A stretch of 51,841 nt of DNA, from NCBI RefSeq assembly GCF_020880995.1, contig NZ_JAJISD010000020.1:1-51841 (forward strand), written 5' to 3'. Positions 51,057 to 51,841 of the stretch are shown here, piece after piece. Origin of the DNA: Reyranella aquatilis (lineage in GTDB: Bacteria; Pseudomonadota; Alphaproteobacteria; Reyranellales; Reyranellaceae). Positions within the stretch are counted from its first letter, which is position 1, and each line of letters begins with the position of its first letter. Both the position numbers and the translations under genes were made by a program. A model generated the notes under the pieces. The model made no database searches. It had not been told where the DNA came from and worked only from the letters and a program-made list of their open reading frames with translations.

Positions 51057-51644
51057 GTGTCGAAACCCCTGTCCGTAGTGCTGATCGACGATAATCCCGC
51101 CCGCGCCGAAATCGTGGAGCGCGGGCTGCGCGATGCCGGCTACGTTCTTCTCGCGCGGCTCGACGGCACTTACGACCTCGCAACACGCGTCAACGTCCTG
51201 CAACCCGACGTGATCGTGGTCAGCATCGACAGTCCCGGCCGCGACGCGATCGAGGATCTGCGGCGGACGACGGAGCAGCAGCCGCGCCCCATCGCCCTGT
51301 TCGCCGATCGCTCCGATCCCGCGACCATCGCGGCCGGCATGGAGGCGGGCGTCTCGGCCTATGTGGTGAAGGGACTGACGCAGGATCGCGTGCAGCCGGT
51401 CGTCGACGTCGCGGTCGCGCACTTCAATCGCTATCACGCAATGCGCGAGGAACTCGAGCGCGCGCGCCTGTCGCTCGTGGAGCGCAAGACCGTCGATCGC
51501 GCGAAGGGTCTGCTGATGGAGCAGAAGGGCATCGGTGAGGAGGCGGCCTACAAACTGCTGCGCAAGCTCGCGATGGATCAGAACAAGCGCATCGGCGAAG
51601 TCGCGCAGGACCTGCTCACCTACGCGAAGGCACTGAAGTTTTGA
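51057..51644 (+). CDS. NasT-like response regulator with ANTAR domain
   Basis: 195 residues from a GTG start. Residues 5-120 form a receiver-like domain: LIDDNPARAEIVERGLRDAGY with the acidic pair Asp11-Asp12 and Lys105 in AYVVKG. The phosphorylation site reads VVSIDSP, with Ser56 where NasT-type proteins have aspartate. A coiled-coil linker leads to an ANTAR RNA-binding domain (about 135-190; VDRAKGLLMEQKGIGEEAAYKLLRKLAMDQNKRIGEVAQDLL). ANTAR proteins of this group act as antiterminators, often for nitrate assimilation. It is preceded by the kinase gene (57 bp) and followed directly by the right repeat arm. Confidence 0.9.
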   Translation: MSKPLSVVLIDDNPARAEIVERGLRDAGYVLLARLDGTYDLATRVNVLQPDVIVVSIDSPGRDAIEDLRRTTEQQPRPIALFADRSDPATIAAGMEAGVSAYVVKGLTQDRVQPVVDVAVAHFNRYHAMREELERARLSLVERKTVDRAKGLLMEQKGIGEEAAYKLLRKLAMDQNKRIGEVAQDLLTYAKALKF

Positions 51645-51766
51645 CCTAGAGCACTTCTGGGCGAGATTGAATCAAGCCGAACATTCAAACAACGACCTCA
51701 CCCTGAGGAGCATCGCGTAGCGATGCGTCTCGAAGGGTGGGAACGCGCACCTTGCCTGTTGCCCAT
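51645..51766. repeat. Right arm of 122-bp inverted repeat with REP palindrome
   Basis: This is the reverse complement of 1-122 with two differences. Its REP unit is 51696-51736. It begins directly after the stop codon of the ANTAR gene (TGA at 51642-51644), as the left arm begins at the stop of the GrdB-like gene. Confidence 0.9.
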
Positions 51767-51800
51767 CCTTCGAGACGCGCTGCTCCCGCAGCACTCCTTG
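51767..51800. repeat. Truncated REP unit at the right end
   Basis: CCTTCGAGACGC and the inner palindrome GCTGC-TCCC-GCAGC are present, but the usual CTCAGGnTGAGG end is replaced by ACTCCTTG. With the preceding arm it forms a doublet like that in the leuC-leuD spacer. The last 40 bases of the window hold nothing I recognise. Confidence 0.6.
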
Positions 51801-51841
51801 TATCAAGAGACGGCCGCGTCGGCGTAGAGTTGCGGGCGCGG

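Overview
This 51.8-kb window is high-GC DNA, densely packed with genes, from an alphaproteobacterial chromosome. The dnaA/dnaN/recF/gyrB block with rpsT, an enoyl-CoA hydratase and mutM beside it, the CcrM-type GANTC sites near dnaA, the DUF1127 micro-proteins and the GcvA-type LysR regulators all fit that class. A Reyranella/Rhodospirillales-like organism is my best guess, but this is inference and not a species call.

Layout. Positions 118-2974 (minus strand) hold a four-gene set: a TetR regulator, a DUF1330 protein, a peroxiredoxin-like protein and a GrdB-like (glycine/sarcosine/betaine reductase B family) protein. The last two are each interrupted by one in-frame TGA exactly at the redox-active position, and each TGA is followed at the right distance by a hairpin resembling a bacterial SECIS element. 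I read them as two tandem selenoprotein genes. Positions 3994-12436 carry the replication block on the minus strand (dnaN-recF-gyrB plus a secreted protein as one operon; rhodanese-dnaA; rpsT), with a candidate origin between rpsT and the rhodanese gene. Positions 12456-20298 hold repair and housekeeping genes (echA, mutM, yggS, TPR protein, Smr protein, Ada), the first LysR/DUF1127 pair and a lysine 2,3-aminomutase family gene.

Positions 20385-36627 hold a flavin monooxygenase with a small partner, an EmrAB-like efflux pair, an acyl-CoA synthetase, an M20 peptidase, a quinone oxidoreductase, the divergent ald/Lrp pair, leuC and leuD separated by a repeat doublet, and a TPR-glycosyltransferase protein. 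Positions 36786-48588 hold a second LysR/DUF1127 pair, a luciferase-like monooxygenase, a PPOX flavoprotein, a membrane adenylate cyclase, a fatty acid desaturase, a NYN-LOTUS protein, an Asp/Glu racemase-fold protein without its cysteines, a P-loop kinase, a CaiB/BaiF CoA-transferase with a perfect palindromic operator, and a DUF2848/DUF1445/SDR operon. The right end has a Ser/Thr kinase fused to MORN repeats and a NasT-like ANTAR regulator whose phospho-acceptor aspartate is replaced by serine.

Repeats. The two window ends carry a 122-bp near-identical inverted repeat containing a REP-type palindrome, and other copies of the palindrome lie at 24.2 kb and 33.8 kb. A tandem duplication of about 136 bp has copied the 5' end of the efflux transporter gene. 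No tRNA, rRNA, CRISPR array, prophage or insertion sequence transposase was seen.
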